Counted from the first letter of the stretch, positions 1 to 12,436 are shown. The stretch is DNA of 43,489 bases from Kiritimatiellia bacterium (GCA_028718125.1 JAQUMN010000032.1:1-43489), one strand, 5' to 3'. Notes: generated by a model not told the origin, from the sequence alone. Made by a program: numbers and translations.

Positions 1-20
1 ATCGTGATACCTTTTTTCAT
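1..20 (-). CDS. 5' end of an unidentified gene (cut by window edge)
   Basis: Only six codons are visible, reading MKKGIT on the minus strand from an ATG at 20-18. A good ribosome binding site, AAGGAG, lies seven bases upstream of the ATG, and an extended -10 promoter sits about 55 bases upstream, so this is a believable gene start and not chance. It follows dfx and fprA on the same strand but has its own promoter. Too little is present to name a product. Confidence 0.5.
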
Positions 21-70
21 GGCTGGTCTCCTTATGCGTTATGGCCCATCAAGGCCGTTTTACTTTGAGC

Positions 71-83
71 GTGATTATATCAC
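71..83 (-). promoter_or_regulatory. Extended -10 promoter inside a palindrome
   Basis: On the minus strand the sequence reads TGATATAAT, a perfect -10 hexamer (74-79) preceded by the TGN extension. It lies in a 13-base inverted repeat, GTGATTATATCAC, so a dimeric regulator could bind over the -10. No good -35 is visible. It points toward the gene starting at 20. Confidence 0.45.
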
Positions 84-124
84 AGCTCGCAGCTAGGGAG
101 ATCAGCCTTCTCATTTAACCTAAT

Positions 125-1303
125 TCATAACAAATTCAATTCCCGGTGTTTGCCGGCGATGGTCTCCGCCAAGGCGTCCAGGGCGGCCATGTCGGCCGGT
201 TGCGGCAGGCCTCGGGCGATGACTGAACCCAGGACCGCGACCTTCAGGTTCGGGATCAGGTCGGCAATCTGTTCCGCTGCCTTGCTGCTCCAGCCGTAGG
301 AGCCGATAATGGCGGCAAACTTCAGCTTGGGCCGCAAGACGTTGGCCAGGTGTGCGGCGTAAAAAACGGCCGGGTGCGCTCCGACATGCACGGTAGGCGT
401 GCCTACGACCAGAGTGGCGGCATCCACCAGGGACATGGCCAGTTTGCCGATGTCGGTTACTTCCAGGTTAAACGGCGTCACGCGAACGCCTTTTCCCGCC
501 AATGCGCCGACCATGCGGTTGACCATGATCCCCGTGCTGCCGTGCATGGAAATATAGGGGAGCACAACTTCGTTCTTCGGCGTATCAGATGCCCAGTCGC
601 GGTAGGCATTGATAATGAACGCCGGGTGGCCATACACCGGCCCGTGGCTCGGTGCGATCCGCTCGATGGCAAAAGGTTCCAGCTTGTCCAGGTTTTTCCG
701 GATCACGGCGCGGAATGGCATCATGATTTCGGCGTAATACCGCTTGGCGGCTTCGTATACGCGGCCTTCGTCAGTAACATACAAATTGCTGGCGGCCAGA
801 TGCGATCCGAATAAGTCGCAACTGAACAGGATATGGTCTTCGCGCAGGTATGTGACCATGGTTTCCGGCCAATGCACCCAGGGCGTATAAACAAACTCCA
901 GCGTTTTGCCGCCCAGCGCCAGGGTGTCGCCGTCGTTGACTATCCTGATCCGGGAATCGGGCACGCCGAGGTGATCCATGATCAGCGGTTTGCCCTTGGC
1001 GGAAGTAACCAGCATGGCTGACGGGTACTTTGCCAGCAAGCAGGGAATCAGGCCGGAGTGGTCCTGCTCGGCGTGGTTGGCAACGACGTAATCCAGACGC
1101 GGAACGAGTTCCAGTTGCCCCAGCAGTTCCCGTTGCATCGTGGGATCGGCCGTGTCAATAAGCGCCGTGTGGGTTTGTCCCTGCACCAGGTAGGCGTTGT
1201 AGCTGGTGCCATCCGGCAGTGGAATCAGCGAATCGAACAGCCGCCGGTGCCAGTCCACTGCGCCCATCCAATACACGCCGTCGACGATTTTGCGAGCATT
1301 CAT
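125..1303 (-). CDS. fprA: FprA-type flavodiiron protein (oxygen or NO reductase)
   Basis: This 392-residue protein belongs to the flavodiiron family, cytoplasmic enzymes that reduce O2 to water or NO to N2O using a diiron site and FMN, usually fed by rubredoxin. The N-terminal metallo-beta-lactamase-like half carries the diiron ligands: the HxExDH motif at residues 77-82 (H77, E79, D81, H82), H144 in VHWPET, D163 in SCDLFG and H220 in SHGPVYG. The C-terminal half, from about residue 245, is flavodoxin-like (SMHGSTGIM, then GTPTVHVGAHP). No fused rubredoxin or other extra domain is present. The start at MNARK was chosen because it matches the family N-terminus; upstream in-frame codons run through intergenic sequence. 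It lies downstream of dfx on the same strand. O2 versus NO preference cannot be read from the sequence. Confidence 0.93.
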   Translation of the reverse strand: MNARKIVDGVYWMGAVDWHRRLFDSLIPLPDGTSYNAYLVQGQTHTALIDTADPTMQRELLGQLELVPRLDYVVANHAEQDHSGLIPCLLAKYPSAMLVTSAKGKPLIMDHLGVPDSRIRIVNDGDTLALGGKTLEFVYTPWVHWPETMVTYLREDHILFSCDLFGSHLAASNLYVTDEGRVYEAAKRYYAEIMMPFRAVIRKNLDKLEPFAIERIAPSHGPVYGHPAFIINAYRDWASDTPKNEVVLPYISMHGSTGIMVNRMVGALAGKGVRVTPFNLEVTDIGKLAMSLVDAATLVVGTPTVHVGAHPAVFYAAHLANVLRPKLKFAAIIGSYGWSSKAAEQIADLIPNLKVAVLGSVIARGLPQPADMAALDALAETIAGKHRELNLL

Positions 1304-1344
1304 AAGTGTGTTCCTATGATGGTTGTATATTTCTTCATAACAGG

Positions 1345-1482
1345 CGGGGTATTGCGCTTCACGCGACGCCGGCCCATCTGAACCAGACTTGCCTTGCTTC
1401 TGCGAATCCGCCTTCGGCGGCAACCGAATTCGGCACACGCCTTCATCAGGCGCGCGCAACGCGCGCCTGCATGATGCGGGCC
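1345..1482. repeat. Dispersed hairpin element, copy A
   Basis: The gap between dfx and fprA holds sequence that also occurs, diverged, at 21293-21395. Both share CTTGCCTTGCTT followed by CGAATCC, a hairpin and an AATTCG segment, and the stretches upstream of that block also align. Here the hairpin is CCGCC-TTCG-GCGG (1408-1420), a stable UUCG-tetraloop type. The 19 bases 1402-1420 recur exactly at 16689-16707. A second hairpin, GGCGCGCG/CGCGCGCC-like, lies near 1449-1468. Confidence 0.5.
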
Positions 1483-1860
1483 TTATGCCTTCCAGAGCCC
1501 ATGCAGGTTGCAATATTCGCGGGCGACCACCGTGGCGGCCTTAATGGCCTCAAACAAGACGCTGGGTGCATCGCCGGGTTTCAGGAACTGGCGCAGGATC
1601 CGGCCGTTAACGCTCAACTCAATCCACTCGATGAAATGTTTCTCTTCCATCGGGTGGGGGACGCTGCCAACTACGACCTTGATCCCGCCGGCGGTATGCT
1701 CGATCACCGGCACATGCTTTTCCCGTGACGCGTCCACCGTGTTTTCCAGGAGAAGCTTCATCGGCTTGTTGCAGCACACAAGCTCGCCCACGCCGGTGTG
1801 CAGGATTTCAACCATGTTGCCGCAGATTTCGCATTTGTACACGTCCGCTCGTTTTGTCAT
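1483..1860 (-). CDS. dfx: Desulfoferrodoxin (superoxide reductase, two iron centres)
   Basis: This 125-residue protein reduces superoxide to hydrogen peroxide without making oxygen, the usual choice of strict anaerobes. The N-terminal desulforedoxin-like centre I is complete, with cysteines at 10, 13, 29 and 30. The catalytic centre II has the expected ligands H49, H69, H75, C117 and H120, and the Glu-Lys pair before H49 (E47, K48) that guides superoxide. The length is typical of class I enzymes. A strong AGGAGG ribosome binding site lies nine bases before the ATG. It precedes fprA on the same strand, separated by about 180 bases, so the two likely form an oxidative and nitrosative stress unit. 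The promoter region contains two palindromes. Confidence 0.96.
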   Translation of the reverse strand: MTKRADVYKCEICGNMVEILHTGVGELVCCNKPMKLLLENTVDASREKHVPVIEHTAGGIKVVVGSVPHPMEEKHFIEWIELSVNGRILRQFLKPGDAPSVLFEAIKAATVVAREYCNLHGLWKA

Positions 1861-1894
1861 GGCGCATTTCCTCCTATGTTATCTATATTGAGCC

Positions 1895-1919
1895 GCAAAA
1901 TAATTTGCGCATATTTTGC
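1895..1919. promoter_or_regulatory. Inverted repeat upstream of dfx, candidate operator
   Basis: Perfect 8-base arms, GCAAAATA and TATTTTGC, flank a 9-base centre. The site is 35 bases before the dfx ATG, just upstream of a possible minus-strand -10 (TATAGAT). Position and symmetry suit an operator for a stress regulator such as a Fur/PerR-type protein, but it does not clearly match a known box, so the regulator is unknown. Confidence 0.4.
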
Positions 1920-1956
1920 ATCCGGAGGCGCTATATTTGAAATGACAGGCAATGAA

Positions 1957-1968
1957 TGCGCATGCGCA
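1957..1968. promoter_or_regulatory. Perfect 12-base palindrome upstream of dfx
   Basis: TGCGCATGCGCA reads identically on both strands and lies about 100 bases before dfx. It shares the TGCGCAAA motif found inside the inverted repeat at 1895-1919, so both could be bound by one protein. Confidence 0.3.
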
Positions 1969-1979
1969 AAATATTGTTA

Positions 1980-2247
1980 TAAACGATATAGGTTGAGAAC
2001 CAAAATGTCCACTATTATTTGCGCCGCGGCGGATCCTGCCAGGGCTGCGTCATCCATGCTGAAACCAGCGGCCTCGCAGCGCTCCGCCCTCCAAAATCAC
2101 GGAAAAATTGGCATTCGTGCCAGGGGCAGCCTGCCCGCCATAGTCCGGCAGTTTCCGGACGAAAGAGGGAACTCCTGCGAGACCGTTCGCGTTGCCCCAT
2201 AAATAAACCTGACTAAAGCAAATGGCAAACCGAGGAAGTCTGCCCCA
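1980..2247. other. Non-coding stretch with no recognised gene
   Basis: I see no convincing gene here. Short open frames on both strands lack ribosome binding sites and resemble no family I know. A small perfect hairpin, GTCCGG-CAGTTT-CCGGAC, lies near 2144-2161. The stretch ends at the stop codon of the transposase remnant. Confidence 0.4.
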
Positions 2248-2552
2248 TTAATCGCCTGACCGAAGCGAGTTTAGAATTTGGCGTTGCTTATAGTCAATCT
2301 GTTTCTTCAGTTTGACGGGGTTCATGTTGCAGAACCTCTCGGTCAGGTGTGTTTTCCGAAATTCATGAAGGTGCTCTGATTCCATGAGCCGCTGGTAGGG
2401 TGTTTTTGGAATATCGTACTTTTTCTGATATCGTGAGCCGATTTTCGTTTTTTCAACCAGCTTGAGGTTGGGGCAGAAGAAGTTGTTGAATAATGCCCAG
2501 GCGCGGTATAGGTCGTTGATGGTGGGGATAAGCTTTTCCCATTGCGCCGTTC
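2248..2552 (-). pseudogene. C-terminal remnant of an integrase-core transposase
   Basis: On the minus strand an open frame of about 100 codons ends at the TAA at 2250-2248 and has no start. It reads through the segments LYRAWALFNNFFCPNLKLVE, then KIGSRYQKKYD and TPYQRLMES, the usual C-terminal pattern of DDE integrase-core transposases. The catalytic core and N-terminal half are missing; sequence upstream of about 2552 is unrelated and contains the promoter of the next gene. No terminal inverted repeats or target duplication are visible. It is a dead fragment of an old insertion. Confidence 0.75.
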
Positions 2553-2556
2553 TTGA

Positions 2557-3948
<1,392 letters not shown>

Positions 3949-3952
3949 ATAG

Positions 3953-4107
3953 CCAAAATTCCAAGTTCCAAAATCCAGGGAATAATGAAATTCCAATAAA
4001 GACAATAAAACCACGTTTTCTTCCTGTTTTTTTCAGCCTTTGACTGAACTATTTTTTCTTGTTTGGTTTAATTTGTTTGGAATTTGGAGCTTGGAATTTG
4101 GAATTTT
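3953..4107. repeat. Long imperfect inverted repeat between metY and purM
   Basis: The left arm starts CCAAAATTCCAAG (3953-3976) and the right arm ends GCTTGGAATTTGG (4079-4101); they pair at about 21 of 24 positions. Inner segments, AAATTCCAATAAA near 3989 and its counterpart near 4070-4085, pair as well. The right end runs into a T stretch (4102-4109), so the folded RNA could act as a terminator for metY. It is AT-rich compared with the flanking genes. Confidence 0.75.
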
Positions 4108-4158
4108 TTTGCGGTTACTTCGGTAATTTGACAATTTTTAAACAGGAAAGAGTTTATC

Positions 4159-5190
4159 ATGGCAAAGAAACAATCGGCTTATGCGGACGCGGGCGTGGAT
4201 ATTGACAACAAAATGGCGGCGCTCCGCGCGGTAAAAAAAATGGTAGGTTCGACCAGGGTGCCCGGCTTGCTCAGCGAAATCGGCTCCTTTGGCGGATTCT
4301 TTGCCGCGCCGGGCAAGGATCAGGTGCTGGTGGCCAGCACGGACGGTGTCGGCACCAAGCTCAAGGTGGCCATGCTGGCCGGACGGCACGACACGGTGGG
4401 GCAGGACATTATCAATCATTGTATCAACGATATTCTGGTGCACGGCGCGGCGCCGCTGTTTTTCCTGGACTATTTTGGCGCGGCCCGCTTTGAAGGGCCA
4501 GTTTTTAAAGCCGTAGTGCAGGGCTTGTGCAAGGCCTGCCGCGCAAACGGGTGCGCGCTTATCGGTGGCGAGACCGCCGAAATGCCGGGTCTGTATCCGC
4601 CGGGCGAGTATGACCTGGTTGGCACGATTGTCGGCGTGGTGCCCCGCAAGGCAATCATTACCGGGAAAACCATCCGGCCCGGCGATGTCCTGATAGGTTT
4701 GTCTTCGTCCGGCCTGCACACCAACGGGTTTTCGCTGGCGCGCAAGATAATTTTCGAACAGGAAAAGCTGAAGATCGGGGATATCCTGCCGGGTACCGGG
4801 CGGCGCGTCGGCGAGGCTTTGCTGGCAGTGCATACCAGTTACCTGCGCCCCGTGCAACGATTGATGGGACGGGTGGCCATCCGCGGCATGGCCCATATCA
4901 CCGGCGGCGGGTTCTGCGACAATGTGCCGAGGATTTTGCCGAAGACCGTGGACGCCGTATTTGACCGCTCCGCCTGGACGGTGCCGCCGCTCTTCCGTTT
5001 TATCCAGGAACGCGGACGCGTGGCGCGCGAAGAAATGTACCGCGTCTTTAATATGGGCATCGGCATGGTGATTATCGTGCGGGCCGCCGACCAGGGCAAA
5101 GCTCTGGCCGTCTTGAAAGCGGCAAGTGCCGCCCCGCGCCTGATCGGCCGGATTGAAAAAGGCCGGGGTGCCGTGCGGATGCTGAACTAG
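4159..5190 (+). CDS. purM: Phosphoribosylformylglycinamidine cyclo-ligase (AIR synthetase)
   Basis: PurM closes the imidazole ring in purine synthesis, turning FGAM and ATP into aminoimidazole ribotide in the cytosol. The 343-residue length is standard. Diagnostic segments are YADAGVDID near the N-terminus, the nucleotide-binding STDGVGTKLK, DIINHCINDILVHGA and GGETAEMPGLY, all intact and in the usual order. The start is supported by AGGAAAG upstream of the ATG and by the family N-terminus. No other purine gene is adjacent, so it is probably a single-gene unit. Nothing in it is unusual. Confidence 0.97.
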   Translation: MAKKQSAYADAGVDIDNKMAALRAVKKMVGSTRVPGLLSEIGSFGGFFAAPGKDQVLVASTDGVGTKLKVAMLAGRHDTVGQDIINHCINDILVHGAAPLFFLDYFGAARFEGPVFKAVVQGLCKACRANGCALIGGETAEMPGLYPPGEYDLVGTIVGVVPRKAIITGKTIRPGDVLIGLSSSGLHTNGFSLARKIIFEQEKLKIGDILPGTGRRVGEALLAVHTSYLRPVQRLMGRVAIRGMAHITGGGFCDNVPRILPKTVDAVFDRSAWTVPPLFRFIQERGRVAREEMYRVFNMGIGMVIIVRAADQGKALAVLKAASAAPRLIGRIEKGRGAVRMLN

Positions 5191-5346
5191 CCTCTTCTGC
5201 GCTTCGCGCGCGCGGGCAGTTTGCCGAGCACGCGACAAATCGTTGTGAACGGAATATCCCGTGAGCCCGGAACGTCCGGCAATTATCCCGATTTGTATCG
5301 CTACTTCATGCAGAAGCCTGCTGGTAAATGGCTTACAGGAAAAGCA

Positions 5347-5374
5347 TTTACCTTTACTGTTAATTTAATATACT
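5347..5374 (+). promoter_or_regulatory. Candidate promoter for the UDP-glucuronate decarboxylase gene
   Basis: TTTACC (5347-5352) and TATACT (5369-5374) with a 16-base spacer lie 56 bases before the ATG at 5430. The -10 is strong, the -35 moderate. The rest of the 5191-5429 gap shows no gene. Confidence 0.45.
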
Positions 5375-5429
5375 GGTCGCATTCATCTGGGCCAGCCCCT
5401 TTAATGCGGAATATAGGGAAAAACAAATC

Positions 5430-6392
5430 ATGGCATCATCACGCGAGCAGAAAGTGGCAGTGGTCACCGGAGGTTCCGGCTTTTTGGGGTCACATCTCTG
5501 CGATTATCTTATCGGTCAGGGCCACCGTGTCATATGCCTCGATAATCTCGTTACCGGCAATCTGGATAACATCAGCCAGCTCCGGCAGAACGGAGCGTTC
5601 ACGTTTATCCAGCTTGACGTGACCGGGCACATTGATATCGAGGGCCCCGTGCATTTCGTGTTCCATTTCGCATCGCCGGCCAGCCCTGTGGATTACCTGA
5701 AACTGCCGATCCAGACGCTGAAAGTTGGCGCGTTGGGCACGCACAATGCGCTCGGTCTGGCGAAAGCCAAGCAGGCTACATTCCTGCTGGCTTCCACCTC
5801 GGAGGTCTATGGCGACCCGCTCGTTCATCCCCAGCCGGAATCATACTGGGGCAACGTCAATCCCATCGGGCCGCGGGGTGTGTATGATGAGGCCAAACGT
5901 TTTGGCGAGGCCATTACCATGGCTTACCATCGCACCCACGGGGTCAATACCAAGATTGTGCGGATATTCAACACCTACGGACCGCGTATGCGGCCCAACG
6001 ACGGGCGCGTGGTGCCGGCCTTTATCAAGCAGGCGCTCCTGGGACAGCCCATCACCCTGTTCGGCGACGGGCGCCAGACCCGTAGTTTCTGCTATGTGTC
6101 CGACCTGATCCGCGGCATTTACGCGCTGGCGTTGAGTCAGGCGCATAATCCGGTCAATATCGGCAATCCCCGGGAGATGACCGTAATGGAATTTGCCCGT
6201 AAAATTTTGGAACTAACCAAGAGCGAATCGCCGCTGGAGTTCCATCCCTTGCCGGTGGATGATCCCAAGACCCGCCAGCCGGACATCCGTCAGGCGCGTT
6301 CCCTGTTGCGCTGGGAACCGGAGGTGTCTTTGGAAGAAGGCTTGCAGAAAACCATTGCATATTTTAAGATGCTGATGCAATCGAAGGTCTAG
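5430..6392 (+). CDS. uxs: UDP-glucuronate decarboxylase (UDP-xylose synthase)
   Basis: This 320-residue extended short-chain dehydrogenase turns UDP-glucuronate into UDP-xylose with NAD+, supplying xylose for surface polysaccharide. The Rossmann motif GGSGFLGSH is at residues 14-22. The catalytic Tyr and Lys are Y152 and K156 in YDEAKRF, preceded by STSEVYGDP (122-130). [11 protein letters not shown] and [10 protein letters not shown] are characteristic of this subfamily and separate it from GalE and RmlB relatives. No transmembrane segment is present, unlike the animal enzyme. No other sugar-nucleotide gene is next to it. Confidence 0.9.
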   Translation: MASSREQKVAVVTGGSGFLGSHLCDYLIGQGHRVICLDNLVTGNLDNISQLRQNGAFTFIQLDVTGHIDIEGPVHFVFHFASPASPVDYLKLPIQTLKVGALGTHNALGLAKAKQATFLLASTSEVYGDPLVHPQPESYWGNVNPIGPRGVYDEAKRFGEAITMAYHRTHGVNTKIVRIFNTYGPRMRPNDGRVVPAFIKQALLGQPITLFGDGRQTRSFCYVSDLIRGIYALALSQAHNPVNIGNPREMTVMEFARKILELTKSESPLEFHPLPVDDPKTRQPDIRQARSLLRWEPEVSLEEGLQKTIAYFKMLMQSKV

Positions 6393-6425
6393 GGAAACTG
6401 CCTATGAGGCAGGAATTCAGGAGCC

Positions 6426-6548
6426 GGAATTCAGAATAAATGTAAATCATTGACAACAAGCACGTTGTCAGCGTAACAATTCTGAATCCCGACTACCTGC
6501 CCGCAAATATGGCGCGTAGCGCCTGCGCTCTGGGTAGCGCTGCAGGCG
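6426..6548. repeat. Cluster of inverted repeats before the small FHA gene
   Basis: GGAATTCAGAAT (6426-6437) pairs with ATTCTGAATCCC (6479-6490), enclosing a perfect hairpin TGACAAC-AAGCAC-GTTGTCA (6451-6470). A further hairpin, GGCGC-GTA-GCGCC near 6511-6523, sits inside CTGCCCGC/GCGGGC arms. None is followed by a T run. Confidence 0.6.
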
Positions 6549-6608
6549 GGCTGACTTCTGTATTCTGCCTGCAAGAGCGAGCTTTTGCAGGTGACTTGGG
6601 GTGGTAAC

Positions 6609-7010
6609 ATGATTCTTCAATATGTCTTGCCGGATGGTGAACAAAAAAAAATCGAACTGGGCCGTAAGTCCATTACCATTGGCCGCGGTTCGGAAAACGA
6701 TGTATCGATCGTCGACAAGCTGGCCTCCCGCATTCACTGCGGGATTTCCTGCAAGGATGGCAGCCATTTTATCCGTGATTTTAACTCGCGTAACGGCACG
6801 TTTGTCAACGATAACTTAATTAAAGTCTGCCAGATCAATCCCGGCGACCACATCCGGGTGGGGGACATGATTATTGCGGTGAAACACTCCCAGTGCAAGG
6901 GAACGACAATGGTTCTGCGGGAGCTTAATGACGAGATGGCCAAGGGCAAAGGCTACCACACGATTTTGCAGGAAATTATCCGGGACGAGAAGAAGTCCGG
7001 CGATCAATGA
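6609..7010 (+). CDS. Small stand-alone FHA-domain protein
   Basis: A 133-residue protein made almost wholly of a forkhead-associated domain, which binds phosphothreonine peptides. The conserved residues are present: GRGSEND (strand with the Gly-Arg), SRIH and the NGT of DFNSRNGTFV. It has no signal peptide or membrane segment, so it is cytosolic. The ATG at 6609 was chosen over an in-frame TTG at 6585 because the domain begins right after it; GGGGTGG lies just upstream. No kinase or phosphatase gene is adjacent. A second FHA protein occurs at 20692. Confidence 0.85.
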   Translation: MILQYVLPDGEQKKIELGRKSITIGRGSENDVSIVDKLASRIHCGISCKDGSHFIRDFNSRNGTFVNDNLIKVCQINPGDHIRVGDMIIAVKHSQCKGTTMVLRELNDEMAKGKGYHTILQEIIRDEKKSGDQ

Positions 7011-7067
7011 CTGCGGGGCGGCGACGCCGCGCAGTCATCAGTAATTAATTATCGGCAATCAGCGGGC

Positions 7068-9545
7068 TTATTTTTTCTGGCGCTCGTCTTTCTCCGGTTC
7101 CACCAGGTCGACGGGTTCTTCATCCTCAGGTTCCACCGTGGTGGCCGATACTAACGCATCGCCCTCGTCCAGGGCAATCAGCCGTACCCCTTGGGTGACG
7201 CGACTAATGACGCGGATGTCGCTCACTTTCATGCGGATCATTTTGCCCTTGGCCGTGATCAGCATGAGCGCGTCATTCTCCATAACCGCATGTGCGCCGA
7301 CCACAAGGCCGTTACGCTCCGAAGCGCGCATTACGTAAATGCCCTTGCCGCCGCGGTGCTGGCCGCGATATTCTTCGAAGCTTGTGCGCTTGCCGTAGCC
7401 ATGTTCCGTGCAGACAAAGAACGTGGCCTTTTGATCCACGATTTCAAGGCTTTCCAGCTTGTCGGTTTCCTCCAGGCGGATGCCGATAACGCCCCGCGTG
7501 GCCCGGCCCTGGTCGCGCAATTCCGATTCGCTGAAGTGCAGGCTCATGCCGTTGCGGGTGGCCAGCATCACGTCGTTCTGGCCATTGGTCAACTTGACGG
7601 CGATCAGCCGGTCGCCTTCGTCAATATTGATGGCGATAATACCATCCCGGCGCGGGTTGCTGAATTCGCTCAGGTTGGTTTTTTTGACGACGCCCTTTTC
7701 CGTGGCCATGATCAGGAATTCGGTTTTGGGGAAATCGCGCACGCGCACCATGGCGGCAATCTGTTCTTCGCTCTTGAGCTGGAGCAAATTGACAATGGCC
7801 TTGCCGCGAGCCGTGCGGCCGGCCTCCGGAATTTCGTACACCTTTTCCCAGTAGATCCGGCCGTCGGCGGTAAAGAACAGGATGTAATCGTGGGTGTTGG
7901 CCACAAAAAGGTGCTCAACGTAATCCTCATCCTTGGTTTCCATGCCGGCCACGCCTTTGCCGCCGCGGCGCTGGGCCTTGTACGTGCCGATCGGCACGCG
8001 CTTGATATAGCCGCCGTGGCTGATCGTGATAATGCACCCCTGGTCGGCAATCAGGTCCTCGATGGCCACCTCGCCTTCGTCCGGCACAATGTCGCTGCGC
8101 CGGGGATCGCCATAAAGCTTTTTGATCTCCAGCAGGTCCTCCTTCATGAGGCTGTAGATCTTGTTTTTGTTAGCCAGCAGGTCTTTGAGGTAGGAAATCT
8201 GCTTGATCAGGTCCAGGTATTCCGCTTCCAGCTTGTCGCGTTCCAGCCCGGTCAGCTGGTATAGGCGCATATCCAGGATGGCGTTGGCCTGGATTTCCGA
8301 CAGACCGAAGCGCTTGATGAGTTCCGCCCGGGCCTCGTCCCGGTTCTTGGCCCCGCGGATGATCTTGACCACCGCATCGAGATGGTCAATGGCGATCTTA
8401 AGGCCTTCGAGGATATGGGCGCGGGCCTCGGCCTTTTCCATATCGAACTGGATGCGCCGGGTAAGCACTTCAAAGCGATGTTCAATGAAGGCCTGGAGGA
8501 TCTCCTTCAAGTTCATGACCTTGGGCCGGCCATGATGGATGGCCAGCATGATGGCGCCAAAAGTCGTCTGCAACTGGGTATGCTTGAAGAGGTTGCTCAG
8601 AATCACCTTGGGCACGACGCCGCGCTTGAGTTCGATTACGATCCGGATGCCGTTGCGGTCGGATTCATCGCGGATATCGCTGATGCCGTCCAGCGTTTTC
8701 TCCTGGACCAGATGGGCCATGTTCTCGATCAGGGTGGACTTGTTGACCACGTACGGGATTTCGGTGACAATGATACATTCCTTGCCCTGCTTGCCTTCCT
8801 CGATGCCGGCGCGCCCGCGTATGCGGATCTGGCCCCGGCCGGTGCGATACATTTCCTCGATGGGCTTCAGACCGCAGATGATGCCGCCGGTCGGAAAATC
8901 GGGACCCTTGACGTGTTTCATCAGATCGTCCACGGTCGTCTCCGGCTGGTCAACCAGCGCCACCAGGGCGTCAACCACTTCATTTAAGTTGTGGGGCGGA
9001 ATGTTGGTGGCCATGCCGACGGCGATGCCGGTGCTGCCGTTCAGCAGGAGATTCGGCAGCCGCGCGGGCAGGACCGAGGGTTCGTCGAGCTCGCCGTTAT
9101 AGTTTTTGACCATCTGCACCGTGTGTTTGTCGATATCGGCGAGCATTTCTTCGGCGAGTAGCTGGAGGCGGGCTTCGGTGTAGCGGTAGGCTGCGGCGCC
9201 GTCGCCGTCGATGCTGCCAAAGTTGCCCTGGCCATCCACGAGCATGTAGCGCAAGGAAAAGGGCTGGGCCATGCGCACGAGAGTGTCGTAAACCGCGGTG
9301 TCGCCGTGGGGGTGATATTTACCAAGAACTTCACCGACCACGTAAGCGCATTTTTTATAGGCGCGGTTGTGGACCAGGCCCAGCTGGCGCATGGCGAAAA
9401 GAATCCGGCGCGCGCCGGGCTTCATCCCGTCGCGCACGTCCGGCAGGGCTCGCCCGATGATCACGCTCATCGAGTAGTCGATATACGAGCGCTGCATTTC
9501 GTCTTCGATGTCTATGTTCTGAACGATTTCGTTGCGAGTATACAT
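7068..9545 (-). CDS. gyrA: DNA gyrase subunit A
   Basis: This 825-residue subunit cuts and rejoins DNA in the gyrase A2B2 complex that introduces negative supercoils. The catalytic tyrosine is in the AAAYRYTE segment. The GyrA box QRRGGKG, which wraps DNA and separates gyrase from topoisomerase IV, is present in the C-terminal domain, with a degenerate second copy (QHRGGKG) near the end. In the quinolone-resistance region the order is GDTAVYD, so the residue matching E. coli Ser83 is Thr while Asp87 is kept. The protein ends in an acidic, Glu/Asp-rich tail. It follows gyrB in the same direction with a 99-base gap holding an inverted repeat; the two are probably co-transcribed. Confidence 0.97.
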   Translation of the reverse strand: MYTRNEIVQNIDIEDEMQRSYIDYSMSVIIGRALPDVRDGMKPGARRILFAMRQLGLVHNRAYKKCAYVVGEVLGKYHPHGDTAVYDTLVRMAQPFSLRYMLVDGQGNFGSIDGDGAAAYRYTEARLQLLAEEMLADIDKHTVQMVKNYNGELDEPSVLPARLPNLLLNGSTGIAVGMATNIPPHNLNEVVDALVALVDQPETTVDDLMKHVKGPDFPTGGIICGLKPIEEMYRTGRGQIRIRGRAGIEEGKQGKECIIVTEIPYVVNKSTLIENMAHLVQEKTLDGISDIRDESDRNGIRIVIELKRGVVPKVILSNLFKHTQLQTTFGAIMLAIHHGRPKVMNLKEILQAFIEHRFEVLTRRIQFDMEKAEARAHILEGLKIAIDHLDAVVKIIRGAKNRDEARAELIKRFGLSEIQANAILDMRLYQLTGLERDKLEAEYLDLIKQISYLKDLLANKNKIYSLMKEDLLEIKKLYGDPRRSDIVPDEGEVAIEDLIADQGCIITISHGGYIKRVPIGTYKAQRRGGKGVAGMETKDEDYVEHLFVANTHDYILFFTADGRIYWEKVYEIPEAGRTARGKAIVNLLQLKSEEQIAAMVRVRDFPKTEFLIMATEKGVVKKTNLSEFSNPRRDGIIAINIDEGDRLIAVKLTNGQNDVMLATRNGMSLHFSESELRDQGRATRGVIGIRLEETDKLESLEIVDQKATFFVCTEHGYGKRTSFEEYRGQHRGGKGIYVMRASERNGLVVGAHAVMENDALMLITAKGKMIRMKVSDIRVISRVTQGVRLIALDEGDALVSATTVEPEDEEPVDLVEPEKDERQKK

Positions 9546-9558
9546 GATGGGATATTTC

Positions 9559-9637
9559 TGATTTCGGATTTTTGATTGTTGATTTAACTGATTTCAGATT
9601 GTGGATTTCAATCAGAAATCACAAATCCGAAATCCGC
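9559..9637. repeat. Inverted repeat between gyrB and gyrA
   Basis: GATTTCGGATTT on the left (from about 9560) pairs with AAATCCGAAATC on the right (9622-9634), with further pairing of TGATTG/CAATCA inside. It fills almost the whole space between the two gyrase genes. It is AT-rich and has no clear T tail, so it need not end transcription. Confidence 0.7.
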
Positions 9638-9644
9638 AATTCAG

Positions 9645-12386
<2,742 letters not shown>

Positions 12387-12436
12387 CTGAAAAGTGAAAA
12401 AAAGCTGAAAAAAAACGGGGAAAAAACAAGTAAAAA

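Noticed and set aside
2015..2200. 61-codon minus-strand open frame in the dfx-metY gap
   Set aside because: It has no ribosome binding site and an odd Arg/Trp/Pro-rich composition, as expected for random GC-rich sequence.
3953..4107. CRISPR array
   Set aside because: The repeated CCAAATTCC-type words form inverted arms and not evenly spaced direct repeats with unique spacers. No CRISPR array was seen anywhere.
4138..5238. Long open frame of about 366 codons opposite purM
   Set aside because: It mirrors purM, whose motifs are complete; the antisense frame is open only because of GC-rich third positions, and its translation resembles no protein.
5221..5622. 133-codon open frame overlapping the start of the UDP-glucuronate decarboxylase gene
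   Set aside because: It runs through the promoter and into the real gene in another frame, and resembles nothing known.
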